Position numbers and translations under genes: made by a program
From: Kingella_B sp963529665
GTDB taxonomy: Bacteria; Pseudomonadota; Gammaproteobacteria; Burkholderiales; Neisseriaceae
DNA: 64,000 nucleotides
Assembly (NCBI GenBank): GCA_963529665.1
Contig: CAUSAG010000003.1
Location: 1-64,000 of the forward strand
Reading direction: 5' to 3'
In this document: piece after piece, positions 49,339 to 58,540 of the stretch
Numbering within the stretch: the first letter of the stretch is position 1
Layout: every line of letters starts with the position of its first letter
The notes under the pieces: model-generated
Seen by the model: the letters and a program-made list of their open reading frames with translations, nothing else
Databases searched by the model: none
What the model was told of the DNA's origin: nothing

Positions 49339-52125
49339 TTGAAAACGAATACTAAAATGATTGCAGCATCGCTGTCGCTAATCACATCGTTTAGCGCAGT
49401 TGCGGGCATCGGCGGTGTGAACGTGCAATCCAATCTAGGCGAACCTTTTTCAGGCAGCATCGTGGTAACAGGGCAAGAAGCCCAAGCGGTATTGCAAAAC
49501 GGCGCAAGCGTGTCTGGTAGCGGTATTAGCGGTTCTGTTGCTCCCCATGGCAACGGCAACGCCATCATTCGTCTTCGCTCTAATTCCGTTGTAAACGACC
49601 CCATTTTGACTTTCACCGTTCGCGCGGGTAATCAAACTCGCCAATATACCGCCATGATCAATCCTTCGCACTATCGCCCTTATTCGTCACAGGCTCGTTC
49701 TAATCGTGGTACGCATAAAGCAGTTGAACTGAAACCGCAGCAACAACATCGCACCATTGAAAGAGATGATGTTGAAATGCAACAAGAAATGCGCGAAACA
49801 CGCGAAGTTGCGCCACGCGCAGAAAGAACACACGCCGCCAGCCCACGCTATCATCGCGTGCATTCAGGCGAAACGTTGGCTTCTATCGCTGCGCGTTATC
49901 GTCCACATGGCATGAGCGTGCAACGTGCTATGCGCGCATTGATGGCAGCCAATCCACGCGCCTTCCGCAAGGGCAAGATGTACCACAACGTAACGCTGTA
50001 CATCCCAACGGCATCGCAATTCCATGCTTACGCCAAATCAGCGCAACGCAAAAACCAAGCGCCCCGCATTTCTCGCGGCGCTGCGCTTGTTGCTCCTATC
50101 GTGAAAGACGATGCAGTTTCTGATGCAGTAGAAACCAAACCTAGCAAAGTGGTTACTCCACCGCCTGTGAAAGTTGAGCCAGTAAAACCTGTGGCAAAAA
50201 ACCAAATGGCTGAGGGAAAACCTGTTGCAGAGAAACCTGCTCCAGAAAAAACAGATGACGTAGAACCTGAAAAAACACCCGCATCTAAACCTGCGCCAGA
50301 AGAAACGCAACCCGTTAAACCAGAAGCATCGCAAGCGGAAGATATGCAGCCTGAAAAAACCGTTGCAGCTTCTGAAAGCACCACAGCGCCTGTTGAAACA
50401 GCATCCGCTGAAACCGCGCCTGTTGCAGAAGAAAAACCAGAGCCTGCTGTTGAGCCTAAACCCGCAGCGCCTGAGGCAGAACCTGTTGCCGAAGAAGGCT
50501 TGGATTGGACATTGATTGGCGGCGGAGTAGGTGCATTAGCGCTCGCAGGCTTGGGTGGATACTTATTGAACCGCCGCAGAAAAACGCGCGCGGCTTCATT
50601 TGATGGCGATAAAGCAGAGACCAGCGGCGACGAATTTGATGGCCGCGATATTCAGTTTGACGGCACGGCAAGCCCTGATGTCGACGATTGGATGCTGGAT
50701 GCCAACGTAGCAAAAGCAGATGAGAGCGACGAAGATTTCTTTGACTTGCCTGCTGATGCTGTTGATGCGCCTGCCGCTTCTAGTCAAACATTTGATTTGG
50801 ATAGCTTTGAGCCTGAGCAATTTGATGATGCTTCGGATGAGTGGGCAGTATCACTTGAAGAAGAAGCGCCTGCCGAAGCCAATCCATTGGTAGCAGCCAA
50901 TGCCACATCGTTTGATGCGGATGATTGGCAAGTAGATGATATTGTTTCTATTGAGCCAGAAGTTTCTGAGCCTGCGGCGTTTAGTAGCCAAGCGACTATC
51001 GCGGCGGACGACTTTATCATTGATGAAACACCTATTGGGCAGCCTGAAATTGCTGCGAGCGCAGACGATGATTTCTTATCGTTTGATGATTCCATTTCTG
51101 ATGACATTATCCCTGCGCCCGCAGAGGAAGCTGCGTTTGATTTAGACGCGTTTAACGATGCGTTGCCTGATATTGTTGATACGCCAGCCGAGACGACAAC
51201 TGCTTCTAGTGATGACTTCTTGGATTTTGACGCAAGCGACGTTATTGTGCCTGCTGCGGCAACAGCCGCCGTTGCTGCTGCCACTTCTGATGTTTCATTG
51301 GATGATTTCTCATTGGATACGCCAGTGCAATCGTCTGATTCTGCTTTGGATGTTCCTGCGGTTGAGGAAGTTGCTCCTGTGTTGGAAGCACCAGAAGTGC
51401 CTGAATTTGTGGCAGATTTGGAAGCACCCGCAATTGAAGAGCATGCGCTGGATTTCGTTGCGCCCGAAGTGGCATTGGATGATTTCAGCGTGGAAGCACC
51501 CGCAGCGGATGCGTTGGATTCCAGCCTTGATACGCCTGCTGTTGAAGTGCCAGCCGTTGAAACACCAGCCGTTGATGCTGCAATGGATTTTGCATTAGAC
51601 GATTTTTCGGTTGAAACGCCTGCTGCTACACCTGTGGCAGAGGCTGCGTTTGATGATGGCTTAGACTTTGCTGTGGCAGATGAACCAGTAATTGAAGCAG
51701 AACCTGCTACGGTTGATTTTGGCTTGGACGACACGTTTGACGCTCCTGCGGCAGATTTTGCGGCTGTTGAAGAGCCTGCGGCAACATTGGATGATTTGTC
51801 GTTTGACCAGCCTGCGGTAAGCACACCTGCGTTTGATGATTTGTCATTTGACGAGCCTGCTGCGCCTGCAACCGAGCAAGCTGTGGACGATTTGTCTTCT
51901 TGGGATATGGGCGAATTGCCTGAAACGCCTAACAACGATGCTGGTTTTGTTTCCGAAGCTGTTGGTTTAACCGAGCCTTTGGAAGCTAAATTGGAATTGG
52001 CGAAAATGTATTTGGAAATTGATGATGCCGTGGCAGCGCGCGAAACCTTGCGCGAATTAGTTGCCGAATCCAATGGCGATATTCAAGTACAAGCGCAACA
52101 ATTGTTGGATGAATTGGGCGGCTAA
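49339..52125 (+). CDS. FimV/TspA-like inner-membrane LysM protein with acidic repeats
   Basis: A 928-aa protein. It has a signal-like N-terminus (MKTNTKMIAASLSLITSFSAVAG), a FimV N-terminal domain, a LysM-type peptidoglycan-binding segment (VHSGETLASIAARYRPHGMSVQ, ~172-225), a Pro/Glu/Lys-rich spacer and one membrane helix (LIGGGVGALALAGLGGYLL, ~392-412). About 400 very acidic residues with repeated DDFS/DDLSF motifs follow, then a FimV C-terminal TPR-like end (LELAKMYLEIDDAVAARETL). This is the architecture of Pseudomonas FimV and Neisseria TspA, linked to type IV pilus assembly. TTG start with GGGAG 9 nt upstream; ATG 49357 is the alternative. Confidence 0.9.
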   Translation: MKTNTKMIAASLSLITSFSAVAGIGGVNVQSNLGEPFSGSIVVTGQEAQAVLQNGASVSGSGISGSVAPHGNGNAIIRLRSNSVVNDPILTFTVRAGNQTRQYTAMINPSHYRPYSSQARSNRGTHKAVELKPQQQHRTIERDDVEMQQEMRETREVAPRAERTHAASPRYHRVHSGETLASIAARYRPHGMSVQRAMRALMAANPRAFRKGKMYHNVTLYIPTASQFHAYAKSAQRKNQAPRISRGAALVAPIVKDDAVSDAVETKPSKVVTPPPVKVEPVKPVAKNQMAEGKPVAEKPAPEKTDDVEPEKTPASKPAPEETQPVKPEASQAEDMQPEKTVAASESTTAPVETASAETAPVAEEKPEPAVEPKPAAPEAEPVAEEGLDWTLIGGGVGALALAGLGGYLLNRRRKTRAASFDGDKAETSGDEFDGRDIQFDGTASPDVDDWMLDANVAKADESDEDFFDLPADAVDAPAASSQTFDLDSFEPEQFDDASDEWAVSLEEEAPAEANPLVAANATSFDADDWQVDDIVSIEPEVSEPAAFSSQATIAADDFIIDETPIGQPEIAASADDDFLSFDDSISDDIIPAPAEEAAFDLDAFNDALPDIVDTPAETTTASSDDFLDFDASDVIVPAAATAAVAAATSDVSLDDFSLDTPVQSSDSALDVPAVEEVAPVLEAPEVPEFVADLEAPAIEEHALDFVAPEVALDDFSVEAPAADALDSSLDTPAVEVPAVETPAVDAAMDFALDDFSVETPAATPVAEAAFDDGLDFAVADEPVIEAEPATVDFGLDDTFDAPAADFAAVEEPAATLDDLSFDQPAVSTPAFDDLSFDEPAAPATEQAVDDLSSWDMGELPETPNNDAGFVSEAVGLTEPLEAKLELAKMYLEIDDAVAARETLRELVAESNGDIQVQAQQLLDELGG

Positions 52126-52144
52126 TCGCTGTTTATAAAAGTTA

Positions 52145-52183
52145 AAAACACCGCTATGTTGATTAAGCATAGCGGTGTTTTTT
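52145..52183 (+). terminator. Terminator of the fimV-like gene
   Basis: AAAACACCGCTATG / CATAGCGGTGTTTT perfect 14-bp stem with a 9-nt loop and T-run, 20 nt after the stop. Confidence 0.92.
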
Positions 52184-52295
52184 GTTATCGCTGGATGAAT
52201 AGGCAGCCTGAAAACGGCGCGGCGCTTGGCTGTTTATCTTTTGCACACAAAAAAGGCAGATACACAATCTGCCTTTTCGCATAATCAACACAGCA

Positions 52296-52679
52296 TTAAG
52301 GTAAAACCAAAACCGCTTCGGCTTCCACCAATGCGCCTCGTGGCAATGATGCTACGCCAACGGCGGCGCGGGCGGGGTAGGGCGTGGCAAAGTATTGTTC
52401 CATCACGGCGTTGAATGTGGCGAAGTGGCTTAAATCGGTGAGATAGGCGTTGAGTTTAACGATGTCGTTCAGGCTGCCTCCTGCGGCTTCGCACACGGCG
52501 CGCAAGTTTTTGAACACTTGGTGCGCTTGTTCTTCAAAGTTTTCGCTCACCAGCTGCATGGTTTCGGGCACAAGCGGGATTTGTCCGCTTAAATAAACGG
52601 TGTTGCCTGTGCGGATGGCTTGGCTGTATGCGCCGATGGCGGCGGGAGCTTGGTCGGTGTGGATAACAGTTTTGCTCAT
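52296..52679 (-). CDS. ridA: RidA family protein (enamine/imine deaminase)
   Basis: A 127-aa YjgF/YER057c/UK114 protein that hydrolyses reactive 2-aminoacrylate-type enamines. Signature segments are PAAIGAYSQAIRTGNTVYLSGQIPLVPET and the C-terminal YPARAAVGVASLPRGALVEAEAV; the catalytic Arg lies in PARAAVG. AAGGA lies 7 nt before the start. Internal segment AAGGSLNDIV includes DUS-derived codons. Confidence 0.93.
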   Translation of the reverse strand: MSKTVIHTDQAPAAIGAYSQAIRTGNTVYLSGQIPLVPETMQLVSENFEEQAHQVFKNLRAVCEAAGGSLNDIVKLNAYLTDLSHFATFNAVMEQYFATPYPARAAVGVASLPRGALVEAEAVLVLP

Positions 52680-52954
52680 GATAAAGTCCTTAGGTTGAGG
52701 GGGAAAATTTGCGCGAAGTTGTTTTAACTTTGTTAAAGCCTGCGGTTTTGACTTCGCAGACGCTCGTAAATTCGTTTTCAGGCTGCCTTTGGCTGTTGTT
52801 TTGTGTTTTGATGTTTGGCATTGGGCTGGCGTTTATCACGTTGGGCAGTCTGAAAATTCAATTTAGTTTGGCGGAAGCCTGTAAGCTCGTTTTAGTTTTG
52901 TTAAAGCCTGCGGTTTTAGCTTCGCAGACGTTCGTAAACGCGCTTTCAGGCTGC
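52680..52954. repeat. Gap with paired DUS-linked tail repeats
   Basis: Two similar ~65-bp units (52720-52789 and 52888-52957) share TGTTAAAGCCTGCGGTTTTxxCTTCGCAGACG-type sequence followed by a DUS complement. No gene is supported in this gap. Confidence 0.6.
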
Positions 52955-53533
52955 CTATTGTTGCGCTGTCGTGTTCAATCGTTCGCGCCGCATGTCTTGC
53001 ACCACAATGTAAATATGCGCAGCTAGATACGCAACACTGCATAGCGCAAGCGCAAGGAAAATTTGAAACCAAATTTGCTCCAAGCGCACAAAGCGGTTTT
53101 GCCTGTCTTGGCTGATGGCAATCGGCGTTTCGCTTTGCGGTTGCGACAATGTGCCTTGCGTAATCAAAACATTTGTTGCACCCGAATAAGGTTGCAAGAA
53201 AACCATGTTTTTCACGACTGCCATTCCGTTAAACCTTACCGCATCGCACAAAGCGGTCAATTCTTTTTTCTCGGCGCGATAGCAGGGTACGGCGTAAGGC
53301 AGATTGTTGTGCACGAAAGCAATCTCGTCGCCAGATTTGGTTTGTCTCCATTGGTTTATTTTGATTTCTTGCGCATGGATAAAACGGGGTTGAAAAAAAG
53401 GAAACGTCAATGGGAAATTGGATGAGGCAATAAAATAGTACGATGTGGAAACGACTGATATAAGGGCAATCCCCGCGCCCTCTTGGGATGAAAACCAATT
53501 CTTAATTCTTGTTTTCAAGGGCTCTTTTGTCAT
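52955..53533 (-). CDS. Membrane protein with two spans, 192 aa, unknown
   Basis: One hydrophobic segment near residues 20-37 (GIALISVVSTSYYFIAS) and another near 155-175 (IFLALALCSVAYLAAHIYI) enclose a ~110-residue external domain with two Cys (VPCYRAE, ALCDAV). The domain contains no recognised fold. AGGGAA precedes the start at 53533. Function unknown; single gene between DUS-based terminators. Confidence 0.65.
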   Translation of the reverse strand: MTKEPLKTRIKNWFSSQEGAGIALISVVSTSYYFIASSNFPLTFPFFQPRFIHAQEIKINQWRQTKSGDEIAFVHNNLPYAVPCYRAEKKELTALCDAVRFNGMAVVKNMVFLQPYSGATNVLITQGTLSQPQSETPIAISQDRQNRFVRLEQIWFQIFLALALCSVAYLAAHIYIVVQDMRRERLNTTAQQ

Positions 53534-53560
53534 ATTCGTTCCCTGTTCAAAATCCAGATG

Positions 53561-53601
53561 AGGCAGCCTGAAAATCGGTTTTTCCCTGTTTCAGGCTGCC
53601 T
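53561..53601. terminator. Inverted-DUS terminator after lpdA
   Basis: DUS 53561-53573 and complement 53589-53601, just after the lpdA stop on the minus strand. Confidence 0.65.
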
Positions 53602-53616
53602 TTTATTCACGCCGCG

Positions 53617-55047
53617 TTAGCCGTGCAACGCCCGCTTATCCACCGCCAACGCCGCTTCGTGCAACACTTCCGACAGCGTGGGATGCGCGTGGATGATGTG
53701 CGCGATGTCTTCGCTGCTGGCTTTGAATTCCAGCGCGGTAACGGCTTCGACGATCAGTTCGCTGGTCATTGCGCCAATCATGTGCACGCCTAAAATGCGG
53801 TCGGTTTGCGCATCCGCCAACACTTTCACCATGCCTTTGGCTTTGCCCAAGCCCAGCGCTCGCCCGTTGGCGCCAAAGCCTGATGTACCTTTTTTATACG
53901 CGATGCCTTCTGCTTGCAGCTGCTCTTCTGTTTTGCCCACCCATGCGATTTCGGGGTCGGTGTAAACCACAAACGGCACGTTGCCTAAATCCACATGCGG
54001 TTTTTGCCCCGCAATGTGCTCGGCAACCGCCACGCCCTCTTCGCTGGCTTTGTGCGCCAGCATCGGGCCGCGCACCACATCGCCAATCGCCCACACATTC
54101 GGCAAATTGGTGCGGCATTCGTCGTCCACCGCGATAAAGCCGCGCTCATCAATCGCCAAGCCCACGTTTTCTGCGCCCAAGCCTTGCGTAACGGGCACGC
54201 GTCCGATGGCGATAATCAGCTTGTCAAACTGCGCAGTGTGTTGCTTGCCCGCCACTTCGTATGCCACCGACACGCCGTCTTTGTATTCGGTGATTTGGTT
54301 GAGTTTCACGCCCAAATCAATCGCCAAGCCTTGCTCTTGGGTGAAATATTTAAACGCTTCTTTGGCGATTTGCTGGTCGGCTGCGGGCAAAAAGGTGGGC
54401 GCGGCTTCCAAAATATGCACTTCTGCGCCCAAGCGTTTCCACACCGAGCCCATTTCCAAGCCAATCACGCCCGCGCCAATCAAGCCCAATTTTTTCGGCA
54501 CTTCGGTTAGGTTTAGCGCGCCTTCGTTGTCTAACACATTGACATTGCTGATGTTTACCAACTGCGGTAAGCCGCGCGGCGCCGAGCCTGTGGCGATTAC
54601 AACGTGCTTGGCGGCGATTTGCGCGCCGTTGTCCACATTCAACAGCCATTCATCGCCTTGCTTGCCTGCAAACGAAGCGCGACCGAAAATGCTTTCAATT
54701 TTGTTTTTTTGAAACAGAAACTTAATCCCGCCTGTGAGCTTGTTCACAATCGCATCTTTACGTTCAATCATTTTGGCGGCATCCATTTTCAGGCTGCCTG
54801 AAAACGAAATACCGTGTTCGGCAAAATCGTGTTGCGCGGCGTGAAAATGCTCGGACGATTGCAGCAAGGCTTTGGATGGAATGCAGCCCACGTTCAAGCA
54901 AGTGCCGCCCAGCGCGGGGGCATCGCCCGCTTTGTTTTTGCCCGCATCAATGCACACGGTTTTGAAGCCCAGTTGCGCGGCGCGAATCGCTGCGATGTAG
55001 CCACCCGGTCCTGCGCCGATAACGGCAACGTCAAATGATTGAGACAT
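53617..55047 (-). CDS. lpdA: Dihydrolipoyl dehydrogenase
   Basis: A 476-aa FAD-dependent E3 subunit of 2-oxoacid dehydrogenase complexes. It has an FAD motif VIGAGPGGYIAAIRAAQLG and redox cysteines in GGTCLNVGCIPSK (C50, C55). The NAD motif is GLIGAGVIGLEMGSVWKRLG and the C-terminal His-Glu is in HIIHAHPTLSEVLHEAAL. AGGAG precedes the start. No E1 or E2 gene is adjacent. There is no N-terminal lipoyl domain. Segment FSGSLKMDAAK is DUS-encoded. Confidence 0.96.
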   Translation of the reverse strand: MSQSFDVAVIGAGPGGYIAAIRAAQLGFKTVCIDAGKNKAGDAPALGGTCLNVGCIPSKALLQSSEHFHAAQHDFAEHGISFSGSLKMDAAKMIERKDAIVNKLTGGIKFLFQKNKIESIFGRASFAGKQGDEWLLNVDNGAQIAAKHVVIATGSAPRGLPQLVNISNVNVLDNEGALNLTEVPKKLGLIGAGVIGLEMGSVWKRLGAEVHILEAAPTFLPAADQQIAKEAFKYFTQEQGLAIDLGVKLNQITEYKDGVSVAYEVAGKQHTAQFDKLIIAIGRVPVTQGLGAENVGLAIDERGFIAVDDECRTNLPNVWAIGDVVRGPMLAHKASEEGVAVAEHIAGQKPHVDLGNVPFVVYTDPEIAWVGKTEEQLQAEGIAYKKGTSGFGANGRALGLGKAKGMVKVLADAQTDRILGVHMIGAMTSELIVEAVTALEFKASSEDIAHIIHAHPTLSEVLHEAALAVDKRALHG

Positions 55048-55195
55048 GGTTTTTCTCCTATGGGAACAATGGTTTGTCGTGTGGTTGGGCAGCCTGAAAA
55101 ATCCTGTAAAGTTAGGCTTTCAGGCTGCCTAACTATGTGAAATTGTGTTAAATTACACTTGGCTGCGTTAACCGTCAAGCTGTAAGGAGAACGAA

Positions 55196-55498
55196 ATGTT
55201 TGATGCCTTGATTCTGTTAATTTTCGGTAAGCTGCAAGACACATTTCAGGAAACTTCGCGCACATGGCAATGGGCGTTGGCTTATGGTGTGATTGCGTTT
55301 TTGCTTGGTGGCGGCACATCGCTGCTTGGGATGATTATTGGCGGCGTGATTACGGGGCTTTATGCGTGGGGCTACTTTAAGCTGTTGCGCAATCTGGCGG
55401 ATAATTTGATGCTGTGGCTGCTGGTGTTTTTGGCGGGGCCTGTATTCCCCTTTGTGCTGTTTGCGATATTGCTGAACGCGGCGGATATGGCAGCCTGA
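55196..55498 (+). CDS. Small membrane protein, 100 aa, unknown
   Basis: Three hydrophobic segments (ALAYGVIAFLLGGGTSLLGMIIGGVITGLYA and LMLWLLVFLAGPVFPFVLFAIL) with a short amphipathic N-terminus. AAGGAG precedes the ATG. The C-terminal residues (DMAA, then the stop) lie in a DUS, whose TGA provides the stop codon. The family is not recognised. Followed by the OsmC-like gene after ~100 bp. Confidence 0.7.
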   Translation: MFDALILLIFGKLQDTFQETSRTWQWALAYGVIAFLLGGGTSLLGMIIGGVITGLYAWGYFKLLRNLADNLMLWLLVFLAGPVFPFVLFAILLNAADMAA

Positions 55499-55599
55499 AA
55501 ACCGCGCAGCCACGATAGCCCGCTATCAACCATTTGCCGTTTCAGGCTGCCTATGCGGCGCATGGTTCACACTTATCATCTTGTTTAAAAGGAAAAATC

Positions 55600-56013
55600 A
55601 TGAAAATTACCACCCAATGGTTAAGCAATAAAACTTTTGTATCCGCCAACGAACACGGCAACAGCATTGTGATGGATGGCACGCCTGCGGCAGAAGGCTG
55701 GAAGCGCGGCGCAAGCCCGTTGGAAGTGATGCTGATGGGGATGTCGGGCTGCACCAGCGTGGATGTGGCGGGCGCGTTGCAAGCGCAGGCGGGCTTTGTG
55801 GATTGCATTGTGAGCGTGGAAGCGGAACGCGCGGCAACTGCGCCTAAGGTGTTCACCAAAATTCATGTGCATTATCAAGTGATTGGGCGCGGTTTGGACG
55901 CGGCGCAAGTGCGCCAAATCATCGCCGATTCGCTGGCGCACGATTGCTCGGCGTGTGTGATGATGAGCAAAATCGCGCCGATTACGCATAGCGTGGAAGT
56001 GGTGGAAGCCTAA
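55600..56013 (+). CDS. OsmC family protein
   Basis: A 137-aa OsmC/Ohr-fold protein. The two conserved redox cysteines are in MSGCTSVDVAGAL (C51) and DCSACVMMSKIAP. Family members are thiol-dependent peroxidases acting on organic hydroperoxides, or YhfA-type proteins of uncertain role; this one is closest to the YhfA-like group by the GASPLEVMLMGMSGC motif. AAAGGA lies ~6 nt before the ATG at 55600. Confidence 0.88.
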   Translation: MKITTQWLSNKTFVSANEHGNSIVMDGTPAAEGWKRGASPLEVMLMGMSGCTSVDVAGALQAQAGFVDCIVSVEAERAATAPKVFTKIHVHYQVIGRGLDAAQVRQIIADSLAHDCSACVMMSKIAPITHSVEVVEA

Positions 56014-56082
56014 TGCCAACGCTTTAAGGCAGCCTGAAACGCAGGATGCCGCATCGTAACCCCATCAAAAAAGGAAAAAATC

Positions 56083-56514
56083 ATGGCTCTTTGGACTTAT
56101 TGGCTGATTGCCGCCGTGGCCGTTTTTATGTTGGAGCTATTTAGCGGCACGGTGTATTTGTTGGTGCTGTCGGCGGCGTTGGCAGGCGCGGGGCTAACCG
56201 CGTGGCTGTTCAACGCCGGCGCGGTGGCGAGTATGCTGGTGGCGGCGTTTTTGTCGGCGGTAGGCACGTTATACGTTTACCGTTTGCGCGGCAAATCGCC
56301 GAAAAACAAAGCCTTGCAGCAACACAACGATTTGGACATCGGCAGCGTGGTGCAAATTGAGCAGCCGCTATCGGGCGGGGCATGGCGCGTGTTTTACCGC
56401 GGCACCACATGGGAAGCCCGCGCCTTGCGCCCGCATGCCGATTTTCAAATGGGCGACAACGCGCGAATCTGCGGCAAAGACGGCATCACTTTGCTGATTG
56501 AACCGTTGGCTTAG
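56083..56514 (+). CDS. NfeD-like membrane protein
   Basis: A 143-aa short NfeD: two or three N-terminal membrane helices (YWLIAAVAVFMLELFSGTVYLLVLSAALAGAGL …) and a C-terminal OB-fold (IGSVVQIEQPLSGGAWRVFYRGTTWEARAL). NfeD proteins pair with stomatin/SPFH proteins; here the stomatin gene follows at 56772. The last base of the TAG stop is also the first base of an inserted MITE-like element. Confidence 0.9.
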   Translation: MALWTYWLIAAVAVFMLELFSGTVYLLVLSAALAGAGLTAWLFNAGAVASMLVAAFLSAVGTLYVYRLRGKSPKNKALQQHNDLDIGSVVQIEQPLSGGAWRVFYRGTTWEARALRPHADFQMGDNARICGKDGITLLIEPLA

Positions 56515-56652
56515 AACCTGCATTCACTATTTTCATAGGTATCTTTTGTGCCCTAAAAACGCGGCAACCGCGTTAAACATGCCCGCAAGGTGTCCAACCT
56601 TGCTGCGCTTTTATGCCATCAAATCTACCTATGAAAATGTGAATACAGCTTC
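56514..56652. mobile_element. MITE-like inverted-repeat element between nfeD and stomatin genes
   Basis: Left end GAACCTGCATTCAC followed by ATTTTCATAGGT (56514-56540), mirrored at 56627-56652. The interior shares the hairpin core GCAAGGTGTCCAACCTTGC with the element at 28364-28524. 139 bp, no coding capacity. It separates two genes normally co-transcribed. Confidence 0.75.
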
Positions 56653-56771
56653 TTAATCAACGCCAATGCGTTTTCAGGCTGCCTATGGGCATGGGCACAG
56701 GGCTTAAAGGCAGCCTGAAAATCATATAAACAGCCCCTCATCCCCCAACCCCACCCAAGAAAGGAAACCTT

Positions 56772-57734
56772 ATGCCACTCACCACCCTCACGCTCCCCGT
56801 TATTATCCTGATTGCCCTGATTATCATCGGCTTCAAGGCGTTTAAAGTTGTGCCGCAGCAAGAAGCGCAGATTGTTGAGCGGCTGGGCAAATACCACGCC
56901 ACGCTCGCCCCGGGGCTAAACATCCTCGTGCCCTTTCTTGACCGCGTTGCCTACCGCCATTCGCTCAAAGAAATTCCGCTGGATGTGCCCAGCCAAGTCT
57001 GCATCACGCGCGACAACACCCAGCTCACGGTGGACGGCATTTTGTATTTCCAAGTAACCGATCCCGAGCGCGCGTCTTATGGTTCTAGCAACTATATTCT
57101 CGCCATCACCCAGCTGGCGCAAACCACGCTGCGTTCCGTTATCGGGCGCATGGAATTGGACAAAACCTTTGAAGAGCGCGACGACATCAACCGCACCGTG
57201 GTTGCCGCGCTGGACGAAGCGGCGGTTTCGTGGGGCGTGAAAGTATTACGCTACGAAATCAAGGATTTAGTGCCACCACAAGAAATTCTGCGCTCCATGC
57301 AAGCGCAAATCACCGCCGAGCGGGAAAAACGCGCCCGCATCGCCCAATCCGAAGGTTTGAAAATTGAGCAAATCAACTTGGCAACAGGTGAGCGCGAAGC
57401 CGAAATCAAAAAATCCGAGGGCGAAGCGCAAGCCGCGATGAACGCATCCGAGGGTGAAAAAGTGGCGCAAATCAACCGCGCCGAGGGCGAAGCGCAAGCC
57501 CTGCGCTTGGTTGCCCAAGCCAGCGCCGATGCCATTCGCACCGTTGCCGTCGCCATTCAAGAACCAGGCGGCGATGAAGCGGTGAAATTGAAAGTGGCGG
57601 AGCAATATGTGGAAGCCTTTGCCAAGCTCGCCAAAGAAAGCAACACCGTTATCATGCCTGCCAACGTGGCGGATTTGGGTGGCTTGATTTCGGCAGGATT
57701 GAGCATTGTGAAAGGGCAGCCGCAAGCGAAATAG
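56772..57734 (+). CDS. Stomatin/prohibitin-like SPFH protein (QmcA-type paraslipin)
   Basis: A 320-aa protein. An N-terminal membrane anchor (LTLPVIILIALIIIGF) precedes a band-7 domain (KVVPQQEAQIVERLGKYHATLAPGLNILVPFLDRV, ~25-190). A long Ala/Glu coiled coil follows (TGEREAEIKKSEGEAQAAMNASEGEKVAQINRAEGEAQ), then a C-terminal QmcA-like end. These proteins assemble membrane microdomain scaffolds and pair with NfeD. The gene ends at a DUS and a terminator. Confidence 0.92.
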   Translation: MPLTTLTLPVIILIALIIIGFKAFKVVPQQEAQIVERLGKYHATLAPGLNILVPFLDRVAYRHSLKEIPLDVPSQVCITRDNTQLTVDGILYFQVTDPERASYGSSNYILAITQLAQTTLRSVIGRMELDKTFEERDDINRTVVAALDEAAVSWGVKVLRYEIKDLVPPQEILRSMQAQITAEREKRARIAQSEGLKIEQINLATGEREAEIKKSEGEAQAAMNASEGEKVAQINRAEGEAQALRLVAQASADAIRTVAVAIQEPGGDEAVKLKVAEQYVEAFAKLAKESNTVIMPANVADLGGLISAGLSIVKGQPQAK

Positions 57735-57747
57735 GCAGCCTGAAAAG

Positions 57748-57780
57748 GCAAAAAGGGTGGATTGTTCCCCCCTTTTTTGC
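57748..57780 (+). terminator. Terminator of the nfeD-stomatin operon
   Basis: GCAAAAAGGG pairs with CCCTTTTTTGC (one-base bulge), with a T6 run inside the right arm; 14 nt after the stop. Confidence 0.75.
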
Positions 57781-58080
57781 GGTCAAGGTGCAGCGGTTTG
57801 CACATTTATGTATAAACTAACCGAATTTTGCGCCCAGTCTAACATTTCAGGCTGATTTTTATTCCTTGTATTTCAATATATTATCTTGTAAATAAGCCAC
57901 CGTGTTTCGCCTATCTTTACATTTATCAATTCCTGAAAAGAAACGTTTAATTTTTTAAAGTGGGCTGACAGCGCCAATTTGCCTTGTTAGACTGCCTGCA
58001 CTTGGTCTTAATTGGGATTAATGCTCATCAAGGTCAAGTGTTTTTGAAAACTCATATTAATATTAAGGATGGATGTACTT
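57781..58080. other. AT-rich 300-bp region upstream of the Lys-rich protein gene
   Basis: No ORF or recognised RNA. It contains one degenerate DUS (TTTCAGGCTGATTT near 57846) and AT-rich stretches that may hold the promoter of the gene at 58081. AAGGATG lies 10 nt before that start codon. Confidence 0.5.
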
Positions 58081-58383
58081 ATGAAAAAAGTTCTCGCACT
58101 CTTAGCAATCACCACTTCTTTTGCCGCCGTTGCCGAGCCCCTTGCCGCACACACAGGCAAAGCACCTAATAAAGGCGCGAACTCGGCATTTGGAAAAACA
58201 CAAGGCAAAGCCTTCAAAGGCAAGGCGGTGAAAGGTAAATCCAAAGGCAAGGCGGCAAAAGGTAAATCCGTTGCCCACGACGCACCGCAAACTATGGAAA
58301 CGGCGCCTGTCGCACCCGCACCACAACAAGCCGCGCCCGCAACAGAAACTGCACCGCAAGCACCTGCGGCAAATTCCCGTTAA
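58081..58383 (+). CDS. Exported Lys/Ala/Pro-rich repetitive protein, 100 aa
   Basis: A signal peptide (MKKVLALLAITTSFAAVA) is followed by a basic repeat region (GKAFKGKAVKGKSKGKAAKGK) and a Pro/Ala/Gln/Thr-rich tail (APVAPAPQQAAPATETAPQA). Low complexity, probably disordered; no domain. ATG 58081 with AAGGA upstream. A clear terminator follows. Possibly an envelope or nucleic-acid-binding protein; function unknown. Confidence 0.75.
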   Translation: MKKVLALLAITTSFAAVAEPLAAHTGKAPNKGANSAFGKTQGKAFKGKAVKGKSKGKAAKGKSVAHDAPQTMETAPVAPAPQQAAPATETAPQAPAANSR

Positions 58384-58420
58384 CAAAACAGCCAAGGCAA
58401 TGCGCTTTGGCTGTTTTTGT
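58383..58420 (+). terminator. Terminator of the Lys-rich protein gene
   Basis: ACAAAACAGCCAA / TTGGCTGTTTTTGT stem around a ~12-nt loop, directly after the stop codon. Confidence 0.85.
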
Positions 58421-58487
58421 TTGGATTGTTTTTGTTGGCGGGGCGCAGCCGTTTCAGGCTGCCTTTTATCATCATTCAAACGGGCTA

Positions 58488-58527
58488 AGGCAGCCTGAAA
58501 ACACAAAATACCGTTTTCAGGCTGCCT
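58488..58527. terminator. Inverted-DUS terminator after dld
   Basis: DUS 58488-58500 and complement 58515-58527, 14 nt after the dld stop on the minus strand. Confidence 0.65.
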
Positions 58528-58540
58528 TAGCCGCATCGCG

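Noticed and set aside
50784..52073. Long antisense open frame (~430 codons) opposite the fimV-like gene
   Set aside because: It is the mirror of the acidic DDF/DDL repeats; Ser/Ala/Asn low complexity, no ribosome binding site, and the plus-strand gene is clearly real.
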